A DNA stretch of 64,000 nt from Rebecca billardiae RCC1528 (lineage: Eukaryota > Haptophyta). Every line of letters starts with the position of its first letter. Positions within the stretch are counted from its first letter, which is position 1. The position numbers and the translations under genes are program-made. A model generated the notes under the pieces. The model saw nothing but the letters and a program-made list of their open reading frames with translations. It had not been told where the DNA came from and did no database searches. Location of the stretch: NCBI GenBank assembly GCA_965240325.2, contig OZ251229.1, positions 1,302,001 to 1,366,000 of the forward strand, read 5' to 3'. Of this stretch, positions 44,733 through 54,878 are shown piece by piece.

Positions 44733-45983
44733 ATGGCGGGCCGCGCCCGCGCTGCGGCGGCAGAACGTGGCCTGCGCCCGGTGATCATCGTCCCAGGTGA
44801 CGCCTCGAACCAGCTCGAGGCGCGCGTGCGCAAGCCGCGCGTCGTGCGTCCGTGGTGCACGCGAGACTCAGGTGGCAAGTGGTTCCGCCTGTGGCTCAAC
44901 CTGGCGAGCCTGCTCGCGCCGCCCGAGCTCCCATGCTGGGCGGACAACATGCGCCTCGAGTTCGATCCCAGCACGCAGCGCTCGCACAACGCGGCCGGCG
45001 TCGAGACTCGCATCGTGGGCTGGGGCGACACCGCCTCGCTCGAATCGCTCGACCCGGCACTCCCCTTCCCCTCGGCGGCGACGTGGCGCCCGCTCGTGCA
45101 GGCCCTCGTGGATGATCTGGGCTACGAGCGGAACGTGAGCGTGCGCGCCGCGCCGTATGACTTCCGGTACTCGCCGCTCTCCGACGGCGCCCGTTACTTC
45201 CGCGCGCTCGAGGCGCTCGTCAACGCGACCTCGGACGCTCACGGCGGCGCGCGCGTGGTGTTGGTCGCGCACTCGCTCGGCTGCAAGCTCGCGCAGCGCT
45301 TCCTCGGCACACGCTCGCGCGAGTGGCGGCGCGCGCGGATCGAGCACTTCGTCGCGATCGCGGGCGCGTTCGGCGGGAGCGCCAAGCTGCTCCGGCTGCA
45401 CGGCAGCGGCGACGCGGAGGGGCTCCCGTTGCCGCCGCTGCAGCTGCGCGCCGAGCAGCGCTCGTCCGAGAGCAACGTGTGGATGCTCCCGCACGCCGAG
45501 GTGTTCGGCGATGCGCCACTCGCGCGCACACCGGCGCGCAACTACACTGCCGCCCAGGCGGCCGACTTCCTGCGCGCGGTCGGGTACGCGGACGGCGCCC
45601 TGCTCCTCGCCGAGCTCGCGCCGCTGCGGAGGGCATTCGCCGAGCCGCCTGGCGTGCGCACGAGCTGCCTCTCGTCGCGCGGCGTCCCGACCCCGGCGGC
45701 GTTCACGTGGCACGCCGGGCCGCGGGCTTTCGACGCGCCGCCCGCAGTCGCGCTCGGTGACGGTGACGGCGCGGTGAACGCGCAGAGCCTCGGCGTCTGT
45801 GAGACATGGGCGGGAGCCCAGCCAGAGCCGGTGCACTCTGCGCGGTTCGAGGGCGTGGCGCACGCAGACATGATCACAGACAAGGCCGTCATCAAGCACG
45901 TGGCGTCCATCCTCGCGCCCACCGGCAGCCGGGCGGCTGCGCGCGGCCGTCGGGAATGGCCGCGGGCGAGCGGTCCATATTGA
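44733..45983 (+). CDS. LCAT/PLA2G15-type phospholipase
   Basis: Intronless, 416 residues from ATG 44733. The family (lecithin:cholesterol acyltransferase, lysosomal phospholipase A2/PLA2G15, PDAT) uses a Ser-Asp-His triad to transfer or hydrolyse phospholipid acyl chains. Landmarks follow PLA2G15 closely: 'VIIVPGDASNQLEA' at the start, 'CWADNMRLEFD' with the lid-loop Cys, 'VRAAPYDFRYSP', nucleophile 'VAHSLGCKLAQRF', 'GVPTP', Asp in 'GDGDGAVN', and His in 'VAHADMI'. All triad residues are present. No signal peptide is evident before 'VIIVPG', whereas the animal enzyme is lysosomal, so a missing 5' exon or a cytosolic form must be considered. The gene is followed by the FSH1-type hydrolase on the same strand after 243 bases. 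Confidence 0.9.
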   Translation: MAGRARAAAAERGLRPVIIVPGDASNQLEARVRKPRVVRPWCTRDSGGKWFRLWLNLASLLAPPELPCWADNMRLEFDPSTQRSHNAAGVETRIVGWGDTASLESLDPALPFPSAATWRPLVQALVDDLGYERNVSVRAAPYDFRYSPLSDGARYFRALEALVNATSDAHGGARVVLVAHSLGCKLAQRFLGTRSREWRRARIEHFVAIAGAFGGSAKLLRLHGSGDAEGLPLPPLQLRAEQRSSESNVWMLPHAEVFGDAPLARTPARNYTAAQAADFLRAVGYADGALLLAELAPLRRAFAEPPGVRTSCLSSRGVPTPAAFTWHAGPRAFDAPPAVALGDGDGAVNAQSLGVCETWAGAQPEPVHSARFEGVAHADMITDKAVIKHVASILAPTGSRAAARGRREWPRASGPY

Positions 45984-46226
45984 TGATGGAGGATGAGCCG
46001 GCGCCCGGCGATGTGGTTCCTGAGCAGCGGGAGATCTCGTCATCAGATCTCTAGATCTTTACATATCGCGCGGGATGAAACCAATACTACTAATTGCAAC
46101 CGCGGCCACGCGAGCTCGCGCCCGACTCGCGCTGCCGAGGGGTCTCGATCGGGTTGGTCTCGGGTCCCTGACGACGCTGCGCGCTGCACGTGCGAGGCTG
46201 CGAGCCGGTCTGCCGTTGGTGAGTGG

Positions 46227-46967
46227 ATGCGCAGCAGGATCGTGCCCCGTGCCCTCCTTCTCGTGACGATCGCTGCCTCGATGGCGGCTGGCAGCGCAGC
46301 TCCGCGCAAGCGCATCCTCGCGCTGCACGGCAAGGGCGGTGACGCGGTAACATTTGCGCGCCGCCTGGCGCCGCTGAGCGAGCGCCTCAGCTCCGCAGCG
46401 GAGCTAATCTTCATCGACGCGCCGTTCCCGTCGGATGGCAACGGCCGCCAGTGGTGGAAGCTGCCTCCCGGCGTGCGCAGCTATGAAGCTGACTCGTACG
46501 AGGGCGTGGAGGAGTCGATCGCCGCGATCGATGCGGCGTTTGGCGAGCACGGCGAGCTCGACGGTATGCTGGGCTTCAGCCAAGGGGCGATGCTGATGGC
46601 GTTTTACATCGCGCAGAACCTGCAGAAGCGCCTCAAAGGCGAGTCAGCGAACCTGCCGCGCAAGGCTGCCATCGTCGGCGCCGCTTGGCCAAAGCCGTTT
46701 GGCGGCGACCTGGAGGCCCTGAGCGACGTGGAGGGCATCGCGCTCCTGGGCTGCGACACGCTTCACGTGATCGGCGACGCTGACGATATGAACCCGCCCG
46801 AGCAGGCGACTGCCGTGTGGAAGTGTTTCGGCGCGGCGGGCACCGTGATGCGCCACCCAGGCGGGCACGTCGTGCCGGTGGACGACGAGTCGCTTGACGT
46901 GCTGTCCGGCTTCCTCGCTCTCGACGACTGCGAGTCCGAGGAGGAGTGCGAGGTGGCTGGGGCGTGA
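46227..46967 (+). CDS. FSH1-family serine hydrolase
   Basis: Intronless, 246 residues from ATG 46227. The leader (RIVPRALLLVTIAASMAAG) looks like a signal peptide. The core matches the FSH1/OVCA2 alpha/beta-hydrolase family: 'RILALHGKGGDAVTFARRL' at the start, nucleophile elbow 'LGFSQGAMLMA' (about residue 117), 'HVIGDADDMNPPEQ' with the catalytic acid, and 'MRHPGGHVVPVDD' with the catalytic His. Family members are small esterases of short substrates. An acidic tail (ESEEECE) closes the protein. Yeast relatives lack a signal peptide, so the leader is a local addition. An alternative longer start upstream (45993) is less convincing because it lacks similarity. Confidence 0.88.
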   Translation: MRSRIVPRALLLVTIAASMAAGSAAPRKRILALHGKGGDAVTFARRLAPLSERLSSAAELIFIDAPFPSDGNGRQWWKLPPGVRSYEADSYEGVEESIAAIDAAFGEHGELDGMLGFSQGAMLMAFYIAQNLQKRLKGESANLPRKAAIVGAAWPKPFGGDLEALSDVEGIALLGCDTLHVIGDADDMNPPEQATAVWKCFGAAGTVMRHPGGHVVPVDDESLDVLSGFLALDDCESEEECEVAGA

Positions 46968-47928
46968 GAGCCTGGTGGTGCGAACAGGCGCCACCTCGCC
47001 CGCCACGCCCGATCAAGAGCATAGCCTGGGCGTCGACGCCAGCACTCGACGCCTCGACGACGCCCACTCCGCGCCGGCGGGCCCTTGAACCATGTCCATG
47101 AACTGAACGGTCCGCGAAGCGCGCGGGCGCTGCCACGTGTACTTCGTTCGTCGCAGCTAGGGTTTTATTCGAATATGACGCAACAGGCTCCGGTCGAAGG
47201 AGTACGCGAGTTGCTAGTGCGCGTGCTGTTCGGTGGTATCAGCCCGCGCCGTCGGAGCGGAGTCCGCCCCAACGCCGTACCTGCGGCCCTGGGCCTCGGG
47301 CGGCCCGAGATCGGCCAGGCTGCGCCCTCGGGCCCTCGGGGGGGGCGCCGGGCCTAGTCGCCCGAAGTCGGCGTCTACTACTTAGTGCCGTGCTGCGGAG
47401 CCCGGCACCGTGCGGAGGGCCCTGCGGAGGCCCTCTGCCTTTGGCAGACAGGGCGTTCTGGTTGGTGGCTAGTGCGCAGCCTGTCAGCCCGCCTGGCGCT
47501 GGGCGGTGCGGTAGCGCCGCCGCAGGGCCTGACTAAGGCCACTAAGGGCGGGACGAAGCCGGCAGGGCCGAGCGCGGCGGGCTCCGGCTCGCCGCGCAAT
47601 CAGAAATAATAACTTCGACGACGGACGTACTACACCCACTACTGTACATGCATAGCTTACAGCCTACAGTATACAGGTCTATCTACACGACTTACCGTAC
47701 AGATCGCGGTGCAGGAGCCTATGCTCTGCCACCAACGCCGACTTCGTGAGTCGCCGACGATCGCGGGCACGCACTGACTGACTGCCGCCGCCGACGAATC
47801 AGGAGATCTGCGTCGTCCTAAGCAATATATACCTGTGTCGCGTTATAAATAGGATACTGCTCAGAATCGAGAATGAGTTCGATACATTAGTCTGCGCTAG
47901 CTTCGCCACCGTCACTATTCGTATTATG

Positions 47929-48085
47929 GCCCGCGGTGCAGGGCGGAGCGCGCAGCGTGGAGCCCGCACCAGCGGGCCCGAACCACGTTTCAAAAAGATC
48001 TTTGATCAAGAAAAAAGGGACGGGGGGCGGCGGAAAAAAAGGGACGGGGGGCGATTTTTAGGGCTGGCGGAGACCGAGTTTCGAG
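47929..48085 (+). repeat. Dispersed repeat, copy A (inverted relative to 62.8 kb)
   Basis: Starts GGCCCGCGGTGCAGGGCGGA and runs through CAAAAAGATCTTTGATCAA, a purine-rich block, to 'GAGTTTCGAGTTTTTGAG'. The reverse complement of 62771-62914 follows the same order of words with substitutions and small indels. Open frames in the two copies encode related but non-identical basic peptides (FKKIFDQEKRDGG versus CQKDLLIKEKGMGD), consistent with a decayed mobile element or dispersed rDNA-like repeat. Confidence 0.65.
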
Positions 48086-48824
48086 TTTTTGAGATCGCAT
48101 TGAGAGGTCTATCAGGCCAAAAAAAAGCGCGCCCAGCTGATTCCCTTAAGTAAAGTGCGATCTGGACGTCAGCTGGACGTGACATTAGTGTAACGGTTCG
48201 TTACGAGCGAATCGTACTCGTCTTCCCGGATCGCGTGACGTCCGGACTGGGCCACATCCGGATCGTCGGAAGTGACGTGCCCCGGCACGATGGGCGATGG
48301 CGGATATGCGGGACGGCGCCTGCACGTGCCTCCGGACCCGCCTCCCGCTTGCTGCTCACGCAGTCAGCTGCGACCGTGGCGCATGATCGCAGAAGCAGTG
48401 CCGGCAGTACGGCCTGCATCAGCTAGTGCCGCGCCGTCGTGGCGCGCGCGGTACGGTTGCGCGTTTGCACTAATTGCAGCGCTCGCCGCTCGGCTGCAGA
48501 CGGCACGCGCGTGCGGCTCAGGTGTGTCAAATGCGGTCTCGTCGGCGCGCTTTCGCCTGCCACCTCGTGCACCCGTGCCGCCAGTTTCATCGTCTTCATG
48601 AGGACTGCTGCTGCTGTCGCCATCCGCTCTCCATCACCCCGAGTCGCCGGTCCGGCGCGGCGCGCGCGGTAGGCACTAGGCAGGGCGTACGGTCACTCAC
48701 CCGTGCAACGGGTCAAGTGGCCAGAGTACGTCTGGTCGTTGGCTGGCACGGGCCGCAGCGCTAAAGCACCCTGCTGTCACACCCGACTCCTTCAGTACTC
48801 CGAGCTCCGCGGCACGACTCACTC

Positions 48825-48975
48825 GGCACGATCGCGGACGGGTCGGATCCGAGCTGATCAGCCAGAGTTTGGACACAGTTTGGCAGCTACTAGCTAGTAG
48901 TAATTCCGATGCCGATGGCACGATCGCGGACGGGTCGGATCCGAGCTGATCAGCCAGTTGGACATTTGGCAGCTA
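48825..48975 (+). repeat. Two-copy tandem repeat, 92-base period
   Basis: The 41-base block beginning GGCACGATCGCGGACGGGTC and ending at GATCAGCCAG occurs at 48825 and 48917, followed in both by a GGACA...TTTGGCAGCTA tail. Confidence 0.85.
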
Positions 48976-49170
48976 GTTGTCAGACGGACGTCCGATTTGA
49001 CGACCGGTGCCGGGTGCGGTCTCAGGTCCGCTGCTGTGATTGTGTGAAGTGTGAATGAGTCTCGCGGTCGCGCAGGCAGGGCGACGGTCGGACTAATATA
49101 GCTTCAGTCATCTCAGAACCGACTTCAACTGGCGAACTGCCACTACGGCGGAGAGCCGCGATTGCACGGC

Positions 49171-49228
49171 CACCGCGGGCCCCCAACTGCGTTGATTCTA
49201 TGCAGAAAAGGACCGCGGAACGCGGTCA
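49171..49228 (-). repeat. Dispersed copy of the 155-base repeat end
   Basis: The reverse complement carries TGACCGCGTTCCGCGGTCCT and then ...ATAGAATCAACGCAGTT, and GGGGCCCGCGGTG. The same words in the same order begin each 155-base unit at 60575 and 60730. The GACCGCG/CGCGGTC arms form a short palindrome. Confidence 0.7.
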
Positions 49229-49748
49229 TTACTATTTAACTAATCAGCACCGACGAGGAGCCCAATAAGTGGCAGCGCGGACGAGCTAGTGACCGGCCAC
49301 CCGACTCGGACTGGCGATCGACCCGCAATGATACAGTCGTTTAGCTATAGTTACTAGTAGTCAACGACTTATTGACTACGCGCTAGATTTACAGCTATAG
49401 CGCTATTAATACGCGGTGCAGCCATCTGCCCATCAGCGCGCCGTCCCCGGGCCGCCGGAAATGCGGGAAACGGGACCGTGGCGGCGGATGGGCCGCGGCC
49501 ACCTTTGATGGAGCGCCAGTGGTGGGCGCGGGACCCCCCGGGTGCAGCTGGTTTGCCCCCCCGGGGCGGGGGGGTCGCGACCGGGCGGTATCAGCGGCGG
49601 CCGTATGCTGCGCACGCGCGGCGCCGGCGCCACCGGACACTACTCACTCAGTCCACGGGCGGGCACTGCTGTTGAATTGACGCGGTGCGCCGCATAGAAC
49701 GATTGACCTGTGCCGAGCAGCCAGCCGTCCTACGTGTGTGACAGGCGA

Positions 49749-50369
49749 CTAGATGTCCCAGCCAAAGCCGGTATCGTCGTCAAAGGCGAGCTCGGCGAGT
49801 GGTGCAGGCGCATGCACCTCAGTAATTGTGACCGCATCTCGTGCCACATGCACAGTTGCGTCCAGTTGTGTGCTCATGTGCATTGCGAGATGCGCCTCCA
49901 TGCATGACCACGTGCAGCACAGCCGCATTTGGAAACCGTCGGGGCCAATTGACATACAGTGCACAGAGAGCTGCACTCCCGCGATCCGAATGTCTGCCCG
50001 CGGGATGAAGTGCTCCCGCCGGAGCAGCTCGGCCATCACGCTCTTGGCCACAAGTGGCGGGTCGCACTCGCCGCGCGCGTAGAGGCGCAAGCACTCACCG
50101 AGGTGCTCGTGCACGTCAACGATGCGTTTCTGGTTCCAAATCACGGGTGGGGCATGGCTCTCCATCAGTGCTTTGCACAGCCCAAGCATTGTCAATGAGC
50201 TGGGCACGCACGGCAGTATAGCCGCACGCTCACGCAGCAGCTGGCCGGCGGTGGAGCGCCAAGCTCGCCCGACACAGCCAGCCGCGAGGACGTCCCGAGG
50301 CGAGCACAGCCATGAGAGAACATGATGAACGAGGTCCGCCGGGAGATGGATCGTCATCGGCGGCGTCAT
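49749..50369 (-). CDS. F-box protein
   Basis: Single frame of 206 residues from ATG 50369 (a second ATG follows at 50357). Residues about 5-45 form an F-box: 'IHLPADLVHHVLSWLCSPRDVLAAGCVGRAW', with the LP start, paired Leu/Val positions and terminal Trp of the family. F-box proteins bind SKP1 and deliver substrates to SCF ubiquitin ligases. The C-terminal ~150 residues contain no recognised substrate-binding repeat; they include a segment with several Cys/Met/His (MRLCCTWSCMEAHLAMHM) and an acidic end (FDDDTGFGWDI). Divergent from the ABA4-like gene with 218 bases between starts. Confidence 0.75.
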   Translation of the reverse strand: MTPPMTIHLPADLVHHVLSWLCSPRDVLAAGCVGRAWRSTAGQLLRERAAILPCVPSSLTMLGLCKALMESHAPPVIWNQKRIVDVHEHLGECLRLYARGECDPPLVAKSVMAELLRREHFIPRADIRIAGVQLSVHCMSIGPDGFQMRLCCTWSCMEAHLAMHMSTQLDATVHVARDAVTITEVHAPAPLAELAFDDDTGFGWDI

Positions 50370-50587
50370 TGTCGCGCGGGACACGGCTATCCCTTGGCGG
50401 GACGCGGCCGCCGTTCTCTTCACGGTCGGCCGAGGCCGCCGAGCAAGCCGGACTTCAGGCTCCGGCTACTGTACTGTACTGTGACTGAGTTCACGTCCGC
50501 AAGCCGGTTGCCGCGCGCGCCCGGCGAGTTCTTCAGCGTCGTCGGCGAGAATCATCGAAGGGAGGCCGTCGTCTGCGCACGCGCGGC
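50370..50587. promoter_or_regulatory. Shared upstream region of F-box and ABA4-like genes
   Basis: A 218-base divergent interval. TACTGTACTGTACTGTGACT at about 50467 is a short local repeat. No defined element recognised. Confidence 0.35.
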
Positions 50588-52177
50588 ATGCTGTCATCAA
50601 CGCGATTCGCGGCGCTGTGCGCGCTCGCGCTCGCTGCGCAGCCGTCATCCGCGTGGCAGGCGAGCGCAGCGCGCCCACATGTCCAAACGCGTGCGCACGC
50701 ACACGGCTCGTCGGCGCCCAGGTTCAGCGCGGTGCGCCGCGTCGCCGCTGCCCCGCGATCGGCTCCGGCGGCGCTGACAAACGCAGACATCGTGGCGGCG
50801 TTCAGTGCCGCCACGTTCTGGCCGCAGCCTTTCTGGCTGCTCATGATCATCGCCCCGCGTTGGCCGGGCACTAAGGCGGTCATGCGCCCGCTTGCCCCGA
50901 TCGTGCTGTTCTCCCTCGTCCACCTCTTCATCGTCGTCGCGAGCATCGGGCAGGAGGGCGGCACGGCGCCGATGCTCGAGTTCCAAGGCGTGTTCGACGC
51001 GAGCCCCACGGCGGATCCGCAGGGCGCCATGGTGGGCATGATGCGCTACCCCAACTTCGTCACGGAGGAGTGGTCGCACGTGCTCACGTGGGACATCTTT
51101 GTGGGCCGCTTCATCTGGGCGGACGGGCTGCGCCGAGGGGTGCCCATCCGCGCATCCGTGCTGCTCACCAACCTGATCGGCCCGCCAGGCCTGCTGCTGC
51201 ACCTGGCCACGTGCGTGCTGACGGGCAAGGGCTTGCCGCCCGACCCCGCACTCGCGTCACCACCGCCGCTCGAGCCGCTCGGCGCCGCGGCCGAACGGCT
51301 GCCCGCGCGCGCGGACGAGCTCGCCCGGCTGCTCTTCGCCGGGTCCCTGGACGAGAGCTGGCTGCGGCAGCTCGGTGGTGCGCTTGCGGACGGCGTCGTC
51401 TGGGACGACTTGTCGATGGCGGGCGAGGCGTGCGTCGGGCGCGAGGCCGTGCTGCAGATGCTGGCCGAGCGCGAGGCCTCGACCCCAGCCACGGCACGGC
51501 TGCGCGTCGAGCGCGTCGCGGACGGCGCGAGCTCCACAGGCATCGCGTGGACGCGCGTGGACGATGGCGCGCCCGGCCTCGACGGGCTGCGCGGCACGAC
51601 GTACATCGAGCTCGACCCGACCACGCGCAAGATTGCGTACGTGCAGGAGGTGGCCGAGCCGCTGGTCAAGCCCGGCGACGTGACGGCCAAGCTGCTCAAG
51701 GCCATCGCTAAGCCAGACGGCGGGCGCGCGCCTGTGAGCTACCGGCAGCGCACGCCCAAGGCAGCCTCCGACCTGGTCAAGTACCTGTGGGCGGAGGTGC
51801 AGGGCTCCGACGCGTCCGAGTCGCTGCGCCTCTTCGACGAGGCCATTCTGTACGAGGACTACAACTTCCCGCAGCCGTTTGTGGGCATCGATGCCGCGAG
51901 GGCGTTCATCGAGGAGTTCGACATCCCCGGCATCCAGTTCGAGGTCGATCGGATCTCGGAGGGCGAGCGCGCGTGCTGCTTCACGTGGCGCATCGCGATC
52001 GCGGGCGTCGAGGGCCGCAAGATTCGGGGCATCTCATTCTACGAGCTCAACCCAAAGAGCCGAAAGGTAGCGTACGTGCGCGACATACCCGAGCCTGCTT
52101 TCCGGCCGGCGCCTCTGCTCGCGCTCGCTGGAGCGGTCCGCCCGGGGCTCCGCGTCCTGCAGCCGCAGCAGCAGTGA
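50588..52177 (+). CDS. Plastid ABA4-like protein fused to two NTF2-like domains
   Basis: Intronless, 529 residues. The leader is bipartite: a signal peptide MLSSTRFAALCALALAAQPS, a cleavage-type 'SSAWQ', then an Arg/Ala/His/Ser-rich transit stretch to about residue 58. This is the arrangement used for secondary plastids. Residues about 60-215 match ABA4 (DUF4281), an envelope/thylakoid membrane protein needed for neoxanthin formation in plants: 'FWPQPFWLLMIIAPRWPGTK', a hydrophobic span 'PIVLFSLVHLFIVVAS', 'WSHVLTWDIFVGRFIWADGL' and 'NLIGPPGLLLHLATCVLTGK'. Two SnoaL/NTF2-like folds follow, about 225-375 ('DGVVWDDLSMAGEACVGREA') and about 395-515 ('FDEAILYEDYNFPQPFVGID'), each ending in a similar 'ELxPxxRKxAYVxxxxEP' phrase. 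The tandem fusion suggests a soluble carotenoid-binding or modifying module. Function beyond ABA4 homology is inference. Confidence 0.85.
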   Translation: MLSSTRFAALCALALAAQPSSAWQASAARPHVQTRAHAHGSSAPRFSAVRRVAAAPRSAPAALTNADIVAAFSAATFWPQPFWLLMIIAPRWPGTKAVMRPLAPIVLFSLVHLFIVVASIGQEGGTAPMLEFQGVFDASPTADPQGAMVGMMRYPNFVTEEWSHVLTWDIFVGRFIWADGLRRGVPIRASVLLTNLIGPPGLLLHLATCVLTGKGLPPDPALASPPPLEPLGAAAERLPARADELARLLFAGSLDESWLRQLGGALADGVVWDDLSMAGEACVGREAVLQMLAEREASTPATARLRVERVADGASSTGIAWTRVDDGAPGLDGLRGTTYIELDPTTRKIAYVQEVAEPLVKPGDVTAKLLKAIAKPDGGRAPVSYRQRTPKAASDLVKYLWAEVQGSDASESLRLFDEAILYEDYNFPQPFVGIDAARAFIEEFDIPGIQFEVDRISEGERACCFTWRIAIAGVEGRKIRGISFYELNPKSRKVAYVRDIPEPAFRPAPLLALAGAVRPGLRVLQPQQQ

Positions 52178-53263
52178 GCAGGCGTCATCGGCATCGCAGG
52201 AGCAAGCTAGAAGCATTTGCTAGCATCACTAGTACGTAGTCGTAGCGAACTGGCAGGCACTGCGCGCTGGCGGGTCGTATAATAATATATTACTTAAATT
52301 ATTGCATATATTATATATATATGATCGAAATATCGTCAGTAACTAGTGATGATGCGGCGACGCTCAGTCTCAAGTCTGGCGGTGCGTGGCAGGCTGCTGA
52401 TATGAGAGATATATATGATTATGACACGCGCACAATGATGCGTGGGACTGCTGCGAGTTATACTGCATATATCCGCGACGATTGTCATGCGCGCGCGCGA
52501 CGACTCGTAGGACTCAATAAGCGGCCTGGCATGAATCGTATCATCATCGACATCGTCATTATGATCGATGATGTTTATTGCTATGACTCCGATGGTGCTG
52601 CTGATGCTGATGATGATGATGATTCCGCGTGTGACATATATATGATTATGACGATGCATACGCAGCATCATACAATGATACATGATAGCCTGCGACCGAG
52701 CGCGCGCATATCGGTACGATATCGCGACTACTGAATAAAGCTGAGCACAGACTCATGTCACAGAGCAGCAGCTGGTATCATTATAATCATATTTGAATAA
52801 TCAACGATGACGACGCGGCGTCGCTCACAGCGCAGGCAGGTGTTTGGCGGCTGCACTCTCGAGGTGGCTGAGATACAAAATCCAGGTGCAGCACCCTCCC
52901 AGTGTGGTGTCACTGAGCGCGCTCTCGAGCGCGTGCCTCCGAGCGCGGGGCGGCAGTTCTTGCTGCAATGGCCGCCTCGATGAGGTGCGGCAACGCGCCC
53001 CTCGCCTGCCTGCGCCGGTCTCTTTTGTGGCGGTGTCTTTGTGCAGAGTTGGACTCTGGCGTCACTCACGCCTTAGCCAAGTGTGCACGTTGACGAATCA
53101 TCTCATAGTAAACTGCATGTACATTACTGCGTACTCTCTCTCTTTATATATATAAGCGTAGCGCAACAGTTGCGCCGGAGTCGCGTGCGCAGCAGATGAC
53201 AAGTTGATCCGTGCTACATGTACTGGACGAGCCTGGAGTGATGCGCGAGAATTTTATGACGGG
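52178..53263. other. AT-rich gene-free interval
   Basis: TA-rich tracts at about 52280-52325 and 53140-53155. Trinucleotide-like GATGATG runs near 52600 produce an Asp-rich open frame on the plus strand that I consider non-coding. No recognised gene. Confidence 0.6.
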
Positions 53264-54878
53264 CTACCCGTTGGTGGTGTGGCGGCGCTGCCGCCTCTCC
53301 CGCGGATAGGCCTGCATCCTGGCCCTGACCAGGTCGGGCGTCAGAGCTGAGGGGTGGCTGCTCGCATCATCATCATCCCCAGAGCTGCAGCTGCCCATTG
53401 ACTTCTTGCTGAGCCCGTCCAGCCCGTCCATCGCCGTCTTGATGTACTCGAATGACCCGCGCCGGCCTGCTCGCGTCGCCAGCGAGGCTGGGTCATTGTT
53501 GCGCTTGTCTTTGATGCACGGGTCCGCGCCATGCGCAAGCCTGATGACGCAGGGGTGCGCGGGTGGAGGCGCAGTGCCGGAGCGCACGGCAGTGGTGTTG
53601 CATGCTGTGAGTGTGGCGTATAGGCGGGCTGGATACAGCGGACGGGGTGCGCCGCCGCCCTCTCCCCTGCCAGCTCGGCTGAAGCACTGGCGCGCGCCCC
53701 GCCCACCCCGCTCGCACGCCCGCTTTGTGCTGCGCCGTGCGCGCACAGCAACTTAAGGACATCCTCGTCCGCGCGGTACGACGCGACGTGCAGTGGCGTG
53801 CGGTAGTGCAGATCGCGCTGGTTGATGAGCTTCGCGCCGGTGGGGTGGCGCAGTAGCGCGCGCGTGCACTCGGGGCTCGGCGCGAACACCGCCGCGTGCA
53901 GGGGGGTCCACCCCTCGAGCGTCAGCATGCTGGGGTCTGCGCCGGCCTCAGTCAGCAGCCACTCGCACATCGCCTGCCGTCCGTACTCGGCCGCCACGTG
54001 GAGCGCGGTCTTGCCCTGCTTGTTCGGGTAGTCTGCCTCAGCGCCGCGCGAAAAGAGAGCCTTGGCAAAGACGAGCGCGCCTGGCTCGGCCGAGCGCGCA
54101 AGCTTGTGCAGCATTGTCTGCCCGGCACGCGCAATGGGCGAGCGTCGCGTAAGTCGCAGGGCATGGGGCATGTGGTGCGCTGTGTGTGCTCATGGCAGGG
54201 CGACACTCATGTGCGCACCTCGCCCTTGTCGTCACAGACGAGCACATTCAGCTGGTCGTCCCCAAGGCTGTCCTTCACGAGCTTCCAGTCGCCGATGGCG
54301 CACGCCTCGAGCAGGTTCGACTCGGTGCTGGTGGCACTGTACTTGGTCTCGAGCTCGTGGCGGGTTGGGAGGATCGCACCGACGGGCAGGGTGCATGAGA
54401 GCCGGCGGCGTGTCTCGCTGCGCTGGAGATACGATTCGGCCGAGAGCAAGCGCGAGAGCTCCGCCTCCTCCTCCGCCTTGCGCTGCATCAACTCCATCTG
54501 CGCCTTGCGGTCGCGAGTGCTCTTCTCGGCAGCATGCGCGGCTTCGAGATCGTTCGCGATCGTCTCGAGCTGCATCACGGTGAAGAGCTGCTCGTCCACC
54601 ATCTCGGTTGCGTCCGCAAGGTCGATGAGCTTGCCCGTCGCGTCGAAGCGAAAGCCGACGTGCACTGCGAGCTCGTTGAGCGTGATGGTCCCGGAGCCGT
54701 CCGTGTCGATGCGCTTGAACGTCTCGTGAACCGTCTGCTCGTCGCTAAGCGGCTGGAGGCGGGCAATGGCGCGGCGGAACTCCTCAAAGTCGATCTTGCC
54801 GTTGCCGTCCGTGTCGATCGCGAGCACGCTGTTGACCAGTGTCTCGTACAGGCGCGAGTGCTCCTCGGAAGGTTGCAT
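53264..54878 (-). CDS. EF-hand and ankyrin-repeat protein
   Basis: Three exons (54878-54219, 54117-53747, 53540-53264) encode 435 residues. The introns (101 and 206 nt) both begin GTGCG, and splicing restores the ankyrin register ('VLKLLLAHGADP'). Residues about 10-85 hold a pair of EF-hands, 'DTDGNGKIDFEEF' and 'DTDGSGTITLNEL', both with the Asp-x-Asp-Gly-x-Gly Ca2+-binding loop and a Glu at position 12. A charged helix (about 115-165) follows. From about 195 come ankyrin repeats, including 'GETMLHKLAR', 'GKTALHVAAEYGRQAMCEWL', 'GWTPLHAAVFA' and 'YRTPLHVASYRADEDVLKLL'. The tail is Ser/Asp-rich. Likely a cytosolic Ca2+-responsive scaffold. The downstream part alone would read as an unrelated ankyrin protein without the splice. 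Divergent from the dynein-MTBD gene. Confidence 0.88.

Larger units (their letters stand above)
46968..49748. other. Repeat-bearing gene-free interval
   Basis: No frame with a recognised domain. It contains three repeat families listed separately (47929-48085, 48825-48975, 49171-49228) and a reverse-complement copy of the 230-268 repeat near 47780-47822. It is AT-richer than the genes. Confidence 0.6.

Noticed and set aside
52321-52734. Asp-rich 137-residue frame
   Set aside because: Generated by GATGAT and ATATAT simple sequence in an AT-rich interval; both strands are open.
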